This document shows, piece after piece, positions 1-8,062 of a stretch of DNA of 64,000 nucleotides. The DNA is from GCA-2684655 sp045105235 (GTDB taxonomy: Bacteria; Planctomycetota; UBA1135; UBA2386), in assembly GCA_045105235.1 (NCBI GenBank), contig JBGCDH010000051.1, positions 1 through 64,000 on the forward strand, given 5' to 3'. A program made the translations under genes and the position numbers. A model generated the notes under the pieces. The model was not told the DNA's origin, made no database searches, and was given only the letters and a program-made list of their open reading frames with translations. Positions within the stretch are counted from its first letter, which is position 1. Every line of letters begins with the position of its first letter.

Positions 1-651
1 AAGGACCTGCCGCTGCAGGTCGCTGCGATCCTCGATCCGCTCGGCAACGCCGTACACACAACGCTCAAGGTTCCGGTCAAAGACTGCACGGTTGCCGTGA
101 TCGGCTTTGGCCCGATCGGTGCCATGTGCGGTGAGATCGCAGCATTTGAAGGCGCCAAGCACGTCTACGTAGTCGACGTCGCCGACAAGGCCCTGGCACG
201 CGCCAAGGCCTGGACCATCCGTCGCGAGCTGACCGACCGCGTCACCGTCGTCGACGGGCGCGAAAAGCCCGTGCAAGCGATCGTAGACGCGACCAAGGGC
301 GGCGTTGACGTATCGCTCGAGATCTCAGGCCACCCGGTTGGCATCAACAACGCCATCCAGATGACCCGCCCAGCCGGCCACGTCGTCAACCTCGGCCTGC
401 CCAAGGGCGACTCGGTCGCAATCGAAGGATTCTCGAAGAACTTCATCTTCAAGGGCCTGACGATGCACGCCGTCATTGGCCGCGAGATGTATCGCACGTG
501 GGATCGCATGCTCGACCTGCTCAAGCGCGGCCTCGACGTCAGCCACCTGGTCACGGCCGAGATGACGCTGGACGAGTTCGGCACGGGCGTCGAGCGCTTC
601 GGCCAAGGGCTCGAGCAGAAGGTCGTCATGTATCCACACAAGCCGAAGTAG
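1..651 (+). CDS. tdh: L-threonine 3-dehydrogenase, 5'-truncated by the window edge
   Basis: The reading frame is open from base 1 and encodes the last 216 residues of a zinc-dependent medium-chain dehydrogenase. The visible part holds the Rossmann fold, with the dinucleotide loop VIGFGPIGAMCGE near residue 36 of the fragment and the acidic end of strand beta-2 in VYVVDVAD, which suits NAD+. The preceding ILDPLGNAVHT resembles Tdh proteins. Tdh oxidises L-threonine to 2-amino-3-ketobutyrate in the cytoplasm. The assignment is supported by the kbl gene at 2059, whose product splits that intermediate. Two genes on the opposite strand now separate the pair, which are adjacent in many bacteria. 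Another sorbitol/alcohol dehydrogenase of the same family is the main alternative, because the N-terminal zinc ligands lie outside the window. Confidence 0.82.
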   Translation, partial: KDLPLQVAAILDPLGNAVHTTLKVPVKDCTVAVIGFGPIGAMCGEIAAFEGAKHVYVVDVADKALARAKAWTIRRELTDRVTVVDGREKPVQAIVDATKGGVDVSLEISGHPVGINNAIQMTRPAGHVVNLGLPKGDSVAIEGFSKNFIFKGLTMHAVIGREMYRTWDRMLDLLKRGLDVSHLVTAEMTLDEFGTGVERFGQGLEQKVVMYPHKPK

Positions 652-677
652 CCCCAATCGGGATCCCCAATCGGGAT
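652..677. repeat. 13-bp tandem repeat, 2 copies
   Basis: Two perfect copies of ccccaatcgggat (652-664 and 665-677) follow the tdh stop codon directly. Each unit can pair its ATCCC/GGGAT ends, so the array could form small hairpins between the tdh stop and the convergent hydrolase gene. It is one of about a dozen unrelated 13-18 bp arrays in the window. Confidence 0.85.
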
Positions 678-692
678 TCAGGATCGGCCGAT

Positions 693-1334
693 TCACATGC
701 CGCCGGACAAGTGGCGTCTGGCAAACGCCACCGTCCAGCCCCACATGTCGAGCCAATCCTCCTGCCGCATCAGATGATCCGACTCTGGATACTCGTGCAG
801 CTCGGCGCCGTAGGAGGCTGCGAAACGACGGCTGGATTCCGGCGGCACCGCTTCGTCCTTGCCCGCCAGACCTAGGAGAAGCGGCGGACGACCCGGCTGA
901 ATCTTGCCGACATTGACGAGCTCGGGCGCAGCGAGAACGGCGGCCACGGCAGCGAAGGGAGTCGGATGGTGCAGCGCTGCGAGTGCGGCGAAACCGCCCA
1001 TGGAAATTCCGACCACGGCGATGCGCGCAGCACCACGCTGGCGACACGACGCCGCGAGCGACGGCAGCTCGCGACTCCATTCCCGGGCAATGTCGTAGAT
1101 GGCCGCTCGGCGCAGCTCATCCGGCAACGACTGGATCTCGTTCAGGCGGCCATCGTCGCGGGCACCGTGATGCGGTGCGTCCGGCAGCAGGACCTCGGTC
1201 GAGTCGTCGACGAAGGCACGGCCATCGCCGCGGTGCACCAGCCCGCGCGCCGAATAGCCGTGCAGCAGAATGACGCTGGCACGTGGCGCTCCGGACGCGC
1301 AGGCCAGCCGTTCAATTGCCTCGTCATCCCGCAC
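693..1334 (-). CDS. alpha/beta hydrolase (phospholipase/carboxylesterase-like)
   Basis: A 213-residue cytoplasmic serine hydrolase of the dienelactone hydrolase/carboxylesterase type. The oxyanion-hole segment LLHGYSARG lies near residue 24. The nucleophile elbow GISMGG puts the catalytic serine at about residue 111. AGKDEAVPP supplies the likely Asp160 and ESDHLM the likely His187. I chose the GTG start at 1334 because GGAGGG sits about six bases upstream and because a longer frame would run into the efpL gene. It lies 26 bp downstream of efpL on the same strand and may be co-transcribed with it. The natural substrate cannot be told from sequence. Confidence 0.82.
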   Translation of the reverse strand: MRDDEAIERLACASGAPRASVILLHGYSARGLVHRGDGRAFVDDSTEVLLPDAPHHGARDDGRLNEIQSLPDELRRAAIYDIAREWSRELPSLAASCRQRGAARIAVVGISMGGFAALAALHHPTPFAAVAAVLAAPELVNVGKIQPGRPPLLLGLAGKDEAVPPESSRRFAASYGAELHEYPESDHLMRQEDWLDMWGWTVAFARRHLSGGM

Positions 1335-1360
1335 GAAATCCCTCCGCAGGCAGCGCCGTC

Positions 1361-1933
1361 TCAGCCCTTGGCGCGACCGAGATACTCGCCGGTGCGCGTA
1401 TCGACGCTGACCCGCGTGCCCTGCTCGATGTTTTCTGGCACCTGAACAATGTAGCCAGTCTCCAGCGTCGCCGGCTTGTTGCGCGAGGTCGCCGAGTTGC
1501 CCTTGACGCCCGGCATGGTCTCGGTGATCTCCAGGACAACCTGTGGCGGCAGCTCGAGCGCGATCGGCGTGCCGTTGTAGTAGAGCGCCCGCACGTCCTC
1601 GAGGCCGTCCTTCAGGAACTTGCGCTCCCACTCCAGCTCATCCTGCGTCAGAGCAAATTGCTCGAACGACTCGCTGTCCATGAAATGGCACATGCCGGGC
1701 TCGTCGTAAAGGTATTGAACCGGGCGCTTTTCAACGTCGGCCGGCGACCAGGTCTCATTCGACCGACACGACTTATCAATGCGCTGGCCCGTCTTCAGGT
1801 TGCGGAAGCGCACGTGGTAGGTCGTATTGCCACCGCGCGCACCGCCGGAAGCAGCCTGCGTGTTTTCGACAAAAAGCGGGGCACCGTCGAGATCGATGAT
1901 GACACCCTTCTTCAGTTCGTTGCTCGAGTACAT
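1361..1933 (-). CDS. efpL: elongation factor P-like protein EfpL (YeiP family)
   Basis: A 190-residue relative of EF-P, which binds between the ribosomal P and E sites and relieves stalling at proline-rich stretches. Domain I starts MYSSNELKKG. The tip loop reads ASGGARGGNT, with arginine (about residue 33) where EF-P usually carries the lysine that is post-translationally modified. The C-terminal stretch PGVKGNSATSRNKPATLETG matches the EfpL/YeiP consensus better than canonical EF-P. I placed the start at the ATG of 1933 because family homology begins there, although the frame stays open to 2014. It is divergent from kbl and followed by the hydrolase. Whether the genome also has canonical EF-P cannot be seen here. 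The proline-rich proteins in this window (41434, 57892, 60319) are the kind of client such a factor helps translate. Confidence 0.88.
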   Translation of the reverse strand: MYSSNELKKGVIIDLDGAPLFVENTQAASGGARGGNTTYHVRFRNLKTGQRIDKSCRSNETWSPADVEKRPVQYLYDEPGMCHFMDSESFEQFALTQDELEWERKFLKDGLEDVRALYYNGTPIALELPPQVVLEITETMPGVKGNSATSRNKPATLETGYIVQVPENIEQGTRVSVDTRTGEYLGRAKG

Positions 1934-2058
1934 CGGGCGGGACCGTAGGCCCATCCGCGGCTCGCGAACAGCCAAATGCCGGCCAATTCGGCCATCTGGC
2001 GCGTCTACGGGCAAGCGGACTGGCGCGAACCGCGCCGAGCGGGTACCACGTTCTGTCC

Positions 2059-3246
2059 ATGTTCGAAAACGTCAGAGAACGACTGCAGAACGAGCTCGAT
2101 GAAATCCGCGAGGCCGGCCTGTGGAAAGAGGAGCGCGTGCTCCAATCCCCTCAAGGCGCGCGCATCCAGGCCAACGGCAAAGACGTGCTGTGCCTGTGCG
2201 CCAACAACTACCTCGGCCTCGCCAACGATGAGGGCCTGCGCCAAGCGGGCAAGGACGCCATCGATGAGCACGGCCTCGGCCTCGCCAGCGTGCGCTTCAT
2301 CTGCGGCACGCAAGCGCCCCACAAGGTGCTCGAGCAAAAGATCAGCACGTTCTTGTCGACGGAGGACACGATCCTCTACTCGTCGTGCTGGGACGCCAAC
2401 GGCGGGCTGTTTGAGATCTTGATGGGCCCGGATGACGCAATCATCTCGGACGCGCTCAACCACGCCTCGATCATCGACGGCATCCGCCTGACGAAGTCGC
2501 GGCGCATGCGCTACGCGAACAACAACATGCAGGAGCTCGAGCAGCACCTGAAGGATTCGCAGGACTGCCGCAACCGCTTGATCGTGACCGACGGCGTCTT
2601 CTCGATGGACGGCTTCATCGCGGACCTCCCGGCTATTTGTGAGCTGGCGGATAAGTACAAGGCGATCGTGGTTGTCGACGACAGCCACGCGACCGGCTTT
2701 TTCGGGCCGACGGGCCGCGGCACCGCGGAGTACTACGGCGTGCAGGACCGCGTCGACATCGTCAACTCGACCTTTGGCAAGGCGCTCGGCGGCGCCTCCG
2801 GCGGCTTCACGGCAGGCCCCAAGGAAGTCGTCGACCTGCTGCGGAACCGCGCGCGGCCCTACCTCTTTTCCAACACGCTGGCCCCCGCCATTGTCGGCGC
2901 CACGATCGCCTGCATCGACCGCCTCTCGGCCACGACCGAGCTGCGCGACAAGCTGGAGGGCAACACCAAGTTCTTCCGCGAAGCGATGACCAAGGCGGGC
3001 TTTGACATCGTGCCCGGCGACCACGCGATCTGCCCGATCATGCTCGGCGACGCCCGCCTCGCGGTCGAGATGGCTTCGCGGATGATGGACGAAGGCGTTT
3101 ACGTAATCGGGTTCTGCTATCCGGTCGTGCCCAAGGGCAAGGCGCGCATTCGCGTCCAGATCAGCGCAGCGCACGAACGCGAAGATCTCGAGTTTGCGGT
3201 CGCGGCCTTTACCAAGGTCGGCAAGGAACTCTCGGTGCTGAAGTGA
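2059..3246 (+). CDS. kbl: glycine C-acetyltransferase (2-amino-3-ketobutyrate CoA ligase)
   Basis: A 395-residue PLP enzyme of the alpha-oxoamine synthase family, at full family length. It converts 2-amino-3-ketobutyrate plus CoA into glycine and acetyl-CoA, completing the threonine pathway begun by Tdh. The PLP lysine is about residue 241 in STFGKALGGASGG. The cofactor-binding DDSHATGF and the early motif NNYLGL are both present. The ATG at 2059 gives the usual N-terminus MFENVRERLQ. Its stop overlaps the GTG start of the methionine aminopeptidase gene, so the two are probably translated together. KBL is favoured over the related AONS, SPT or ALAS enzymes by the N-terminus, the length and the nearby tdh. 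Confidence 0.95.
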   Translation: MFENVRERLQNELDEIREAGLWKEERVLQSPQGARIQANGKDVLCLCANNYLGLANDEGLRQAGKDAIDEHGLGLASVRFICGTQAPHKVLEQKISTFLSTEDTILYSSCWDANGGLFEILMGPDDAIISDALNHASIIDGIRLTKSRRMRYANNNMQELEQHLKDSQDCRNRLIVTDGVFSMDGFIADLPAICELADKYKAIVVVDDSHATGFFGPTGRGTAEYYGVQDRVDIVNSTFGKALGGASGGFTAGPKEVVDLLRNRARPYLFSNTLAPAIVGATIACIDRLSATTELRDKLEGNTKFFREAMTKAGFDIVPGDHAICPIMLGDARLAVEMASRMMDEGVYVIGFCYPVVPKGKARIRVQISAAHEREDLEFAVAAFTKVGKELSVLK

Positions 3247-4145
3247 AGATAGATCTCGAGAAGCTGCGCAAGTCCGGCCGCATCAGCGCCACGGCGCTCG
3301 CCCACGGGCGCGCCATGCTGACGCCCGGCACACGCATCGAAGACGTGCAAAACGCCGTTGAGGCCAAGATCCGTGAGATGGGCGGCGAGCCGGCTTTCCC
3401 GGCGCAAGCGTCGCGCAACCACATTGCAGCGCACTACTGCTCGCCACCCGGCGACCCCACCGAGGTGCAGCAGGGCGACATCATCAAGCTCGACTGCGGC
3501 ACGCACGTCGACGGCTACGTCACCGACAACGCGACTACGGTCGACCTGCGCGACGGCGACGACTCGCTGCTGTGCACCGCCAGCAAGATGGCGCTGGAGA
3601 ACGCGATCGCGCTGATGGGACCGGGCGTTTCTTTGACCGAGATCGGCCGCACCGTCGAGACGACGATCACCCAGCTTGGCTTCCAGCCGGTGCGCAACCT
3701 CTGCGGCCACGGCGTCGCGCGCTACACGATCCACTGCGCGCCGTCGGTGCCAAACTACGCCGACCCAAAAGCCGCCAAGCTGCGCGCCAACCAAACGATT
3801 GCGTGCGAACCGTTCGCTTGCGACGGCCGCGGCATGATCGATGTCGACGGCAAGTCCGAGGTCTTCATGCTGCGCAAGCCGGTGAAGCCCAAGGACAGCC
3901 TGCCCAAGGACATCTTCGCGGCGATGGAGGCAACCGAACGGCTGCCGTTTGCTCGCCGCGACCTGGTGCGCCTGCTCGGCAGCGAAGACCGCTGCGAGGA
4001 GGCCCTCAAGGTGCTCACCAAGAAGCGCCTCATCGACGACTATCCGCCGCTTTGCGAACGGCAGGGCGTGCGCGTCGCGCAGTTTGAGCACACGATCTTT
4101 ATTAGCGAGAACGGCCCTGAGGTCATGACCCGCTTGCCGGACTGA
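3243..4145 (+). CDS. map: type II (archaeal-like) methionine aminopeptidase
   Basis: A 300-residue M24 metallopeptidase that removes the initiator methionine from new proteins. All five metal ligands of the pita-bread fold are visible: Asp84 (DCGTHVDG), Asp95 (VTDNATT), His156 (CGHGV), Glu189 (CEPFA) and Glu282 (EHTIF). An insertion of about 60 residues before the last ligand, containing FARRDLVRLL, has the size and position of the helical/winged insertion of type II enzymes. Most bacterial enzymes are type I, so the subtype is notable. The GTG start at 3243 overlaps the kbl stop (GTGA). Two 11-base copies of gactgattggg/c, 18 bp apart, span its stop codon. Confidence 0.88.
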   Translation: MKIDLEKLRKSGRISATALAHGRAMLTPGTRIEDVQNAVEAKIREMGGEPAFPAQASRNHIAAHYCSPPGDPTEVQQGDIIKLDCGTHVDGYVTDNATTVDLRDGDDSLLCTASKMALENAIALMGPGVSLTEIGRTVETTITQLGFQPVRNLCGHGVARYTIHCAPSVPNYADPKAAKLRANQTIACEPFACDGRGMIDVDGKSEVFMLRKPVKPKDSLPKDIFAAMEATERLPFARRDLVRLLGSEDRCEEALKVLTKKRLIDDYPPLCERQGVRVAQFEHTIFISENGPEVMTRLPD

Positions 4146-4174
4146 TTGGGCGACCCCGACTGATTGGCCAAACC

Positions 4175-5323
4175 ATGCGCATCGGTATCGACGCCCGCGA
4201 GGCATTCCGTCCCCAGCCGCGCGGCATCGGGCTCTACTGCCGCAACCTCGCCCGCGAGTTTGCGAAGGCAGCCCCAGACGACGAGTTCTTGCTCTACCAC
4301 CAGCTCTTGCTGGACGAGTCGGGCGAACCGTTTGAGCTTGCCAGCAACCAGCGTTCGGTGCACACCGACCTGCCGGGCGGGCGCTTTCACAGCTGGGAGC
4401 GCGTGCAGATGCCGTGGCGAATCCGCCGCGACAAGCTGGACCTCTACCATGGCACCTACAATACGCTGCCGCCGAGGTGGCGCATGTGGAAGGGACCGCC
4501 CATGGTCGTCTCGATCCACGACGTCATCGTCACCTGGTATCCGGACGACCTCGACGATCCGTACGTGCAGTATGCGCGCAAGGTGACACCGCGGGTCGTG
4601 CGCGATTCCACCCTGATCCTGACGGTCAGTGAATGGAGCCGGCGCGACATCTGTGAACGGTTTGACTGCGATCCGAGCAAGGTGCGGCTGTCCTACAACG
4701 GCCTCGCGCCCGAGATCCTCAAAGGCGCCCCTGATGGCGCTGGCGAGCGCGCCCGCGAGCAGTTCGCGGAGGGACGCCCGTATCTGTTCGCGATCGGCGC
4801 GGCGCTCGAACGCAAGAACACCGGCCGCATGATCGAGGCGTTTGGCAAGGTGCTCGAGCAGCGCAAGGACCTGCCGCACCTGCTGCTCGTGTCCGGCGTC
4901 GGCAAACATGAAGCGCGCTTTGCAGAGCGAGCCAAGCAAGCAGGTGCCCTCGAGCAGGTGCGCTTTCTGCCATACCTGTCAGAAGAGGACCTCATCGCCG
5001 TCTACGCCGGCGCCGAAATGTGCGTCTACCCTAGCCTCGTCGAAGGCTGGGGCATTCCCGTCACGGAATCGCTCGCGCTCGGCACCCCAATCGTGACGAG
5101 CAACACCTCGGCCATGCCAGAAGCCGGCGGAGAGTTCGCTCGCTACTTTGACCCGCACGACGTCGAGTCGATGGCCGACGGCATCTTGAAGGGAATCGAA
5201 GACTACGTTCCGGAGTGGCCGAAGATGCGCGCACAAGCCATCGAGCGGACCCGCAAGTTTACGTGGGGAAAGACCGCCGAGAGCGTGCTCGCAACCTACC
5301 GAGAAGCTGCGAAGCGCAGCTAG
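4175..5323 (+). CDS. glycosyltransferase family 4 (GT4, GT-B fold)
   Basis: A 382-residue cytoplasmic glycosyltransferase. The N-terminal domain begins MRIGIDAREAFRPQPRGIG, like mannosyl- and rhamnosyltransferases of the WbdA/RfaB type. The C-terminal nucleotide-sugar domain carries the EX7E signature (EGWGIPVTE, about residues 291-299) followed by SLALGTPIV. It probably adds a hexose to a surface polysaccharide or lipid-linked glycan; donor and acceptor are unknown. It follows the aminopeptidase by 29 bp and ends the kbl-led group. A four-unit 15-bp repeat begins two bases after its stop. Confidence 0.85.
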   Translation: MRIGIDAREAFRPQPRGIGLYCRNLAREFAKAAPDDEFLLYHQLLLDESGEPFELASNQRSVHTDLPGGRFHSWERVQMPWRIRRDKLDLYHGTYNTLPPRWRMWKGPPMVVSIHDVIVTWYPDDLDDPYVQYARKVTPRVVRDSTLILTVSEWSRRDICERFDCDPSKVRLSYNGLAPEILKGAPDGAGERAREQFAEGRPYLFAIGAALERKNTGRMIEAFGKVLEQRKDLPHLLLVSGVGKHEARFAERAKQAGALEQVRFLPYLSEEDLIAVYAGAEMCVYPSLVEGWGIPVTESLALGTPIVTSNTSAMPEAGGEFARYFDPHDVESMADGILKGIEDYVPEWPKMRAQAIERTRKFTWGKTAESVLATYREAAKRS

Positions 5324-5325
5324 TT

Positions 5326-5390
5326 TCGGGCATCTGGAAGACGGGCACCTGGTGGACGGGCACCTGGTAGACGGGCACCTGGTAGACGGG
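5326..5390. repeat. 15-bp tandem repeat, about 4.3 copies
   Basis: Units are tcgggcatctggaag (5326-5340, degenerate), acgggcacctggtgg (5341-5355), acgggcacctggtag (5356-5370 and 5371-5385), then the partial acggg. The array starts two bases after the glycosyltransferase stop. The copy nearest the gene is the most diverged and the last two are identical. There are no spacers, so this is not a CRISPR array. Confidence 0.92.
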
Positions 5391-5463
5391 AGCTGCACGC
5401 CGTGACGGGCGTCTTCGTGCCCGCAGAATGCACTCTATATCCGATGCACTACACTAGCTGATC

Positions 5464-6063
5464 ATGCTGATTACCATCCGCAGGCGCACCATCCCGATGC
5501 TGTTGGCATCCCTCTTCGCCGCGGGCTGTGCGAGCAACAACACCGCGACTGCGGATGTTGCTCCCAACGCCGAAGCCGTCGAACCCGCCGACCGCGATCC
5601 GCGCCGCTGCGCCGTCTACCTGGTGCGGCACGCCGAGAAGGAGAAGGGCAGAGACCCGCGACTGACACCTGCCGGGCAGGAGCGCGCGGAAGAGCTCGCG
5701 GGGATCATGTCCGGCATCGGCATCGATGCGATCTACAGCACGAACTATCGGCGCACGCTCGATACGGCCGCACCGCTCGCTGCAGCGCTCGGCCTCGACA
5801 TTGCCATCTACGACCCGCGCAACCTGCAGGCAGTCGCGGACGAGCTCCGCACCGCCGAAGGCCGTATCCTGGTCGTGGGCCACAGCAATACGACTCCGCA
5901 GCTGACCGCGATCCTGGCGCCCAACGCCGAGGTGCGCAGCATGTCAGAAGACGAATACGACCACCTATTTCAGGTGACTTGGTGGCCGGCACGCGAAGGC
6001 AAAGGCGAAAGCCAAGAACCGCGCCTCGGCCGGCTTCGCTACGGCCGGAAGTCCGAGCAGTAG
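5464..6063 (+). CDS. histidine phosphatase (phosphoglycerate mutase-like) lipoprotein
   Basis: A 199-residue member of the histidine phosphatase superfamily, of the short SixA-like type. A lipoprotein signal ends in LFAAGC (Cys22), so the protein should be membrane-anchored outside the cytoplasm. The catalytic RHG-type motif is LVRHAEK (Arg55, His56) and the second histidine is in VVGHSN (His140). A secreted location argues against a glycolytic mutase and for a general phosphatase. The substrate is unknown. The C-terminal tail after about residue 170 is charged and of low complexity. The gene stands alone between a glycosyltransferase and a convergent sigma factor gene. Confidence 0.82.
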   Translation: MLITIRRRTIPMLLASLFAAGCASNNTATADVAPNAEAVEPADRDPRRCAVYLVRHAEKEKGRDPRLTPAGQERAEELAGIMSGIGIDAIYSTNYRRTLDTAAPLAAALGLDIAIYDPRNLQAVADELRTAEGRILVVGHSNTTPQLTAILAPNAEVRSMSEDEYDHLFQVTWWPAREGKGESQEPRLGRLRYGRKSEQ

Positions 6064-6111
6064 GAATCCCGGCGCCGACGAAATCCGCACCGCAACGTCG
6101 ACGGGCGGCAC

Positions 6112-6723
6112 TCAGGAATCGCCGTGACGCGCCCGATCGAGCTCGTCGATACGTAGCGTCAGGGACGCCCGAGCACGCGACAGCATCATTCTCGTTGCGG
6201 CTACCGTTCGCCCTAGCTGCTCGGCAACTTCCTCGACGGGCCGCCCAAGCAGAACCATTTGCTCGATGGCAACCTGATAGTCCTCTCGCAGCGAACCGAT
6301 CGCATCGAGGATGAGGCCTGCGTCCTCCGTTTTCTGGAGGTCCGACAACGGCGACGAGGCGACCCGCCGCAGGATTCCGGCCATCGCGTTCCACTCCGTC
6401 GTGCCGCTCGGCGGCTTGCGCTTCTGCGCCGTCAGATGGCGATGCTGGCGCTTCGCGGTGCTCTCGATGATCGACGTCACCCACGAGCAAAACGCAGCCT
6501 CGGAGTCGCCTTCAAACTTGCCGAGGCTTCGGACGACCTCCACGTAGGCATCTTGCAGGATGTCAGAGACGCGCGTCCGACCGCGCAGCGCGACCCCGAC
6601 GCGCCGCTCCGCGTCCGCCCGAAACCGCATTTCCAAACCGGACAGCAGGCGATCGAGTGCTTCGCGGCTGCCGGCGCGCGCCGACACAAGGTCCTCCCGG
6701 AACGAATCTTCGGACAACGACAT
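6112..6723 (-). CDS. ECF-family RNA polymerase sigma factor
   Basis: A 203-residue sigma-70 family regulator with region 2 (about residues 25-95; SDILQDAYVEVVRSLGKF and the core-binding tryptophan in FCSWVTSIIE) and region 4 (about 140-195; HTH with RPVEEVAEQLGRT and MMLSRARASL). It lacks sigma regions 1 and 3, as ECF factors do, and has the REDYQ-type region 4 entry typical of planctomycete ECF groups. I prefer the ATG at 6723 to an upstream TTG because homology starts there. It is divergent from the secreted protein at 6828, and the Ser/Thr kinase at 8063 lies just beyond. In planctomycetes some ECF groups are controlled by such kinases, so a link is plausible but not shown. Confidence 0.85.
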   Translation of the reverse strand: MSLSEDSFREDLVSARAGSREALDRLLSGLEMRFRADAERRVGVALRGRTRVSDILQDAYVEVVRSLGKFEGDSEAAFCSWVTSIIESTAKRQHRHLTAQKRKPPSGTTEWNAMAGILRRVASSPLSDLQKTEDAGLILDAIGSLREDYQVAIEQMVLLGRPVEEVAEQLGRTVAATRMMLSRARASLTLRIDELDRARHGDS

Positions 6724-6827
6724 GGCCGCACACTCTAGCAAAAGGAGCTGCGACAGTTTTTTCGAACTCTAGCGTTACCGTCGCGGGAGTCTTGGCCCTT
6801 GAAGGCTCCACAATCCCGTGACCGACA

Positions 6828-8027
6828 ATGACTGACATGACGCGCCCCACCACCTCACACACGCTCGCCCGCCTCGCCGCCATCCTGGCCTGCGCAACGC
6901 CCTCGCTCGCCGCCAGCGCCTTCACGCCGCAGCGCCCCGCGATCTCTACCTCGTACGTGATGGGAAATGACAATGCCAATATCCCCCTCCATACGACGCT
7001 TGCGCTGACCCCCAGCAGCGACATCAGCCAAAATACACTCGTCGTGGCACACCTCAGCGTTGTTGACAACGCAAACACCCAATGGGGCACACTCGCCAAG
7101 CGCGTTCTAGGTTCGCTTTCACCTGTCTCCGAGCCCGTTGCCACGTGGCGAACGCAACTCAACCTGACACCGGGCTTCACGGTGCAAGATGCCGACTTTC
7201 CGCCCCAGGTAGAGCTTGCACATCAGTTGGTCGCCGCGGCGATCAACGAGGCAAACAACGGCATCCCCACCAGCCCAGCGTCCTACTTTGCAAGATCCAT
7301 CGCCAATGCCCCGACGGCGTGGCCGAGCACGGGCTGGGTGGACCCAACCTCCACAATCCCGGCAAGCTCGATGGGCTGGAGCCAGTCGGCAACCACCGTC
7401 AGCGACCATTTCGACACCGAGGAGTTGATCCGACACATGCTGGTGTTCCAGCACCATGCCATCAGCGGCCAGCTGCTAGCGACGAACAGCGAGATCATCA
7501 ACATCATCATCGAGATGATCGAACGTGGCTTGGCGGACTTCACGCTCAACAGCAGCGCCATCGAGATGACCAGCTTCGACGATTCGACCCCCTCAACGGG
7601 CGTCAAGATGTCGAATAGCACGCCTGTTACGATCCAGGCGAGCACCAACCTCAACGAGCTCTACCAGTTCTACTTTCGCACCGCAGGGCTAGCACTTACG
7701 GCACCGAGCGTGAACGTCTGGTGGTACCCAGGCTACCTGACGGGCAACATCACCATGGAGCTCGCCTATCAGCCGGACATGAACGACCAGTATGAAGTGG
7801 TGCTCTTCACGCCCACCGGACTGGTGCACGTGCCGGCGACGGCGTATGTGATCGCGCCGGTTCCTGGCCAGCCACCCATCCTCGACTACCGGATCACCTA
7901 CGCCTTGCCGGCGAATGCGATCACGACGGACGTCGCGGTATGGAACGTGACCGACTCGACGTTCGAGTGGCTCACGGCACCCAATGGCCAAAACGAAATG
8001 CTCGCCGGCCTGTTCCTGGTTCCATAG
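6828..8027 (+). CDS. secreted protein of unknown function
   Basis: A 399-residue protein with an N-terminal Sec signal (hydrophobic LARLAAILACATPSLAASA, cleavage near residue 30). I do not recognise the family. The mature part is rich in Thr, Ser, Asn and Ala. It has a His-containing segment (LIRHMLVFQHHAISGQ, about 204-219) and a beta-rich C-terminal third (from about 285) that alternates hydrophobic and polar residues. No cysteine pairs, lipobox or membrane anchor are visible. It lies between the divergent ECF sigma gene and the kinase gene, separated from the kinase by a stem-loop, so it could be a target or partner of that regulatory pair. Confidence 0.7.
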   Translation: MTDMTRPTTSHTLARLAAILACATPSLAASAFTPQRPAISTSYVMGNDNANIPLHTTLALTPSSDISQNTLVVAHLSVVDNANTQWGTLAKRVLGSLSPVSEPVATWRTQLNLTPGFTVQDADFPPQVELAHQLVAAAINEANNGIPTSPASYFARSIANAPTAWPSTGWVDPTSTIPASSMGWSQSATTVSDHFDTEELIRHMLVFQHHAISGQLLATNSEIINIIIEMIERGLADFTLNSSAIEMTSFDDSTPSTGVKMSNSTPVTIQASTNLNELYQFYFRTAGLALTAPSVNVWWYPGYLTGNITMELAYQPDMNDQYEVVLFTPTGLVHVPATAYVIAPVPGQPPILDYRITYALPANAITTDVAVWNVTDSTFEWLTAPNGQNEMLAGLFLVP

Positions 8028-8036
8028 TCCGGACTC

Positions 8037-8056
8037 AAGCCGCATATCCGCGGCTT
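8037..8056 (+). other. stem-loop in front of the kinase gene
   Basis: Perfect 7-bp arms AAGCCGC (8037-8043) and GCGGCTT (8050-8056) enclose the loop atatcc. The hairpin begins 10 bases after the stop of the secreted-protein gene and ends 6 bases before the kinase ATG. It could terminate transcription weakly or hide the kinase ribosome-binding site. No T-run follows it. Confidence 0.5.
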
Positions 8057-8062
8057 ACTCAA

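Noticed and set aside
1361..2014. Longer efpL start at 2014
   Set aside because: The extra 27 residues have no similarity to the family, and the domain starts exactly at the ATG of 1933.
4138..4168. 18-bp spaced repeat at the aminopeptidase stop as another tandem array
   Set aside because: Only 11 bases are shared and there is no adjacent third unit. It may belong to the same process but is too weak to list as an array.
5326..5390. Possible CRISPR array
   Set aside because: Repeats are directly joined without spacers, only 15 bp long, and no cas genes are present; the same applies to the other arrays.
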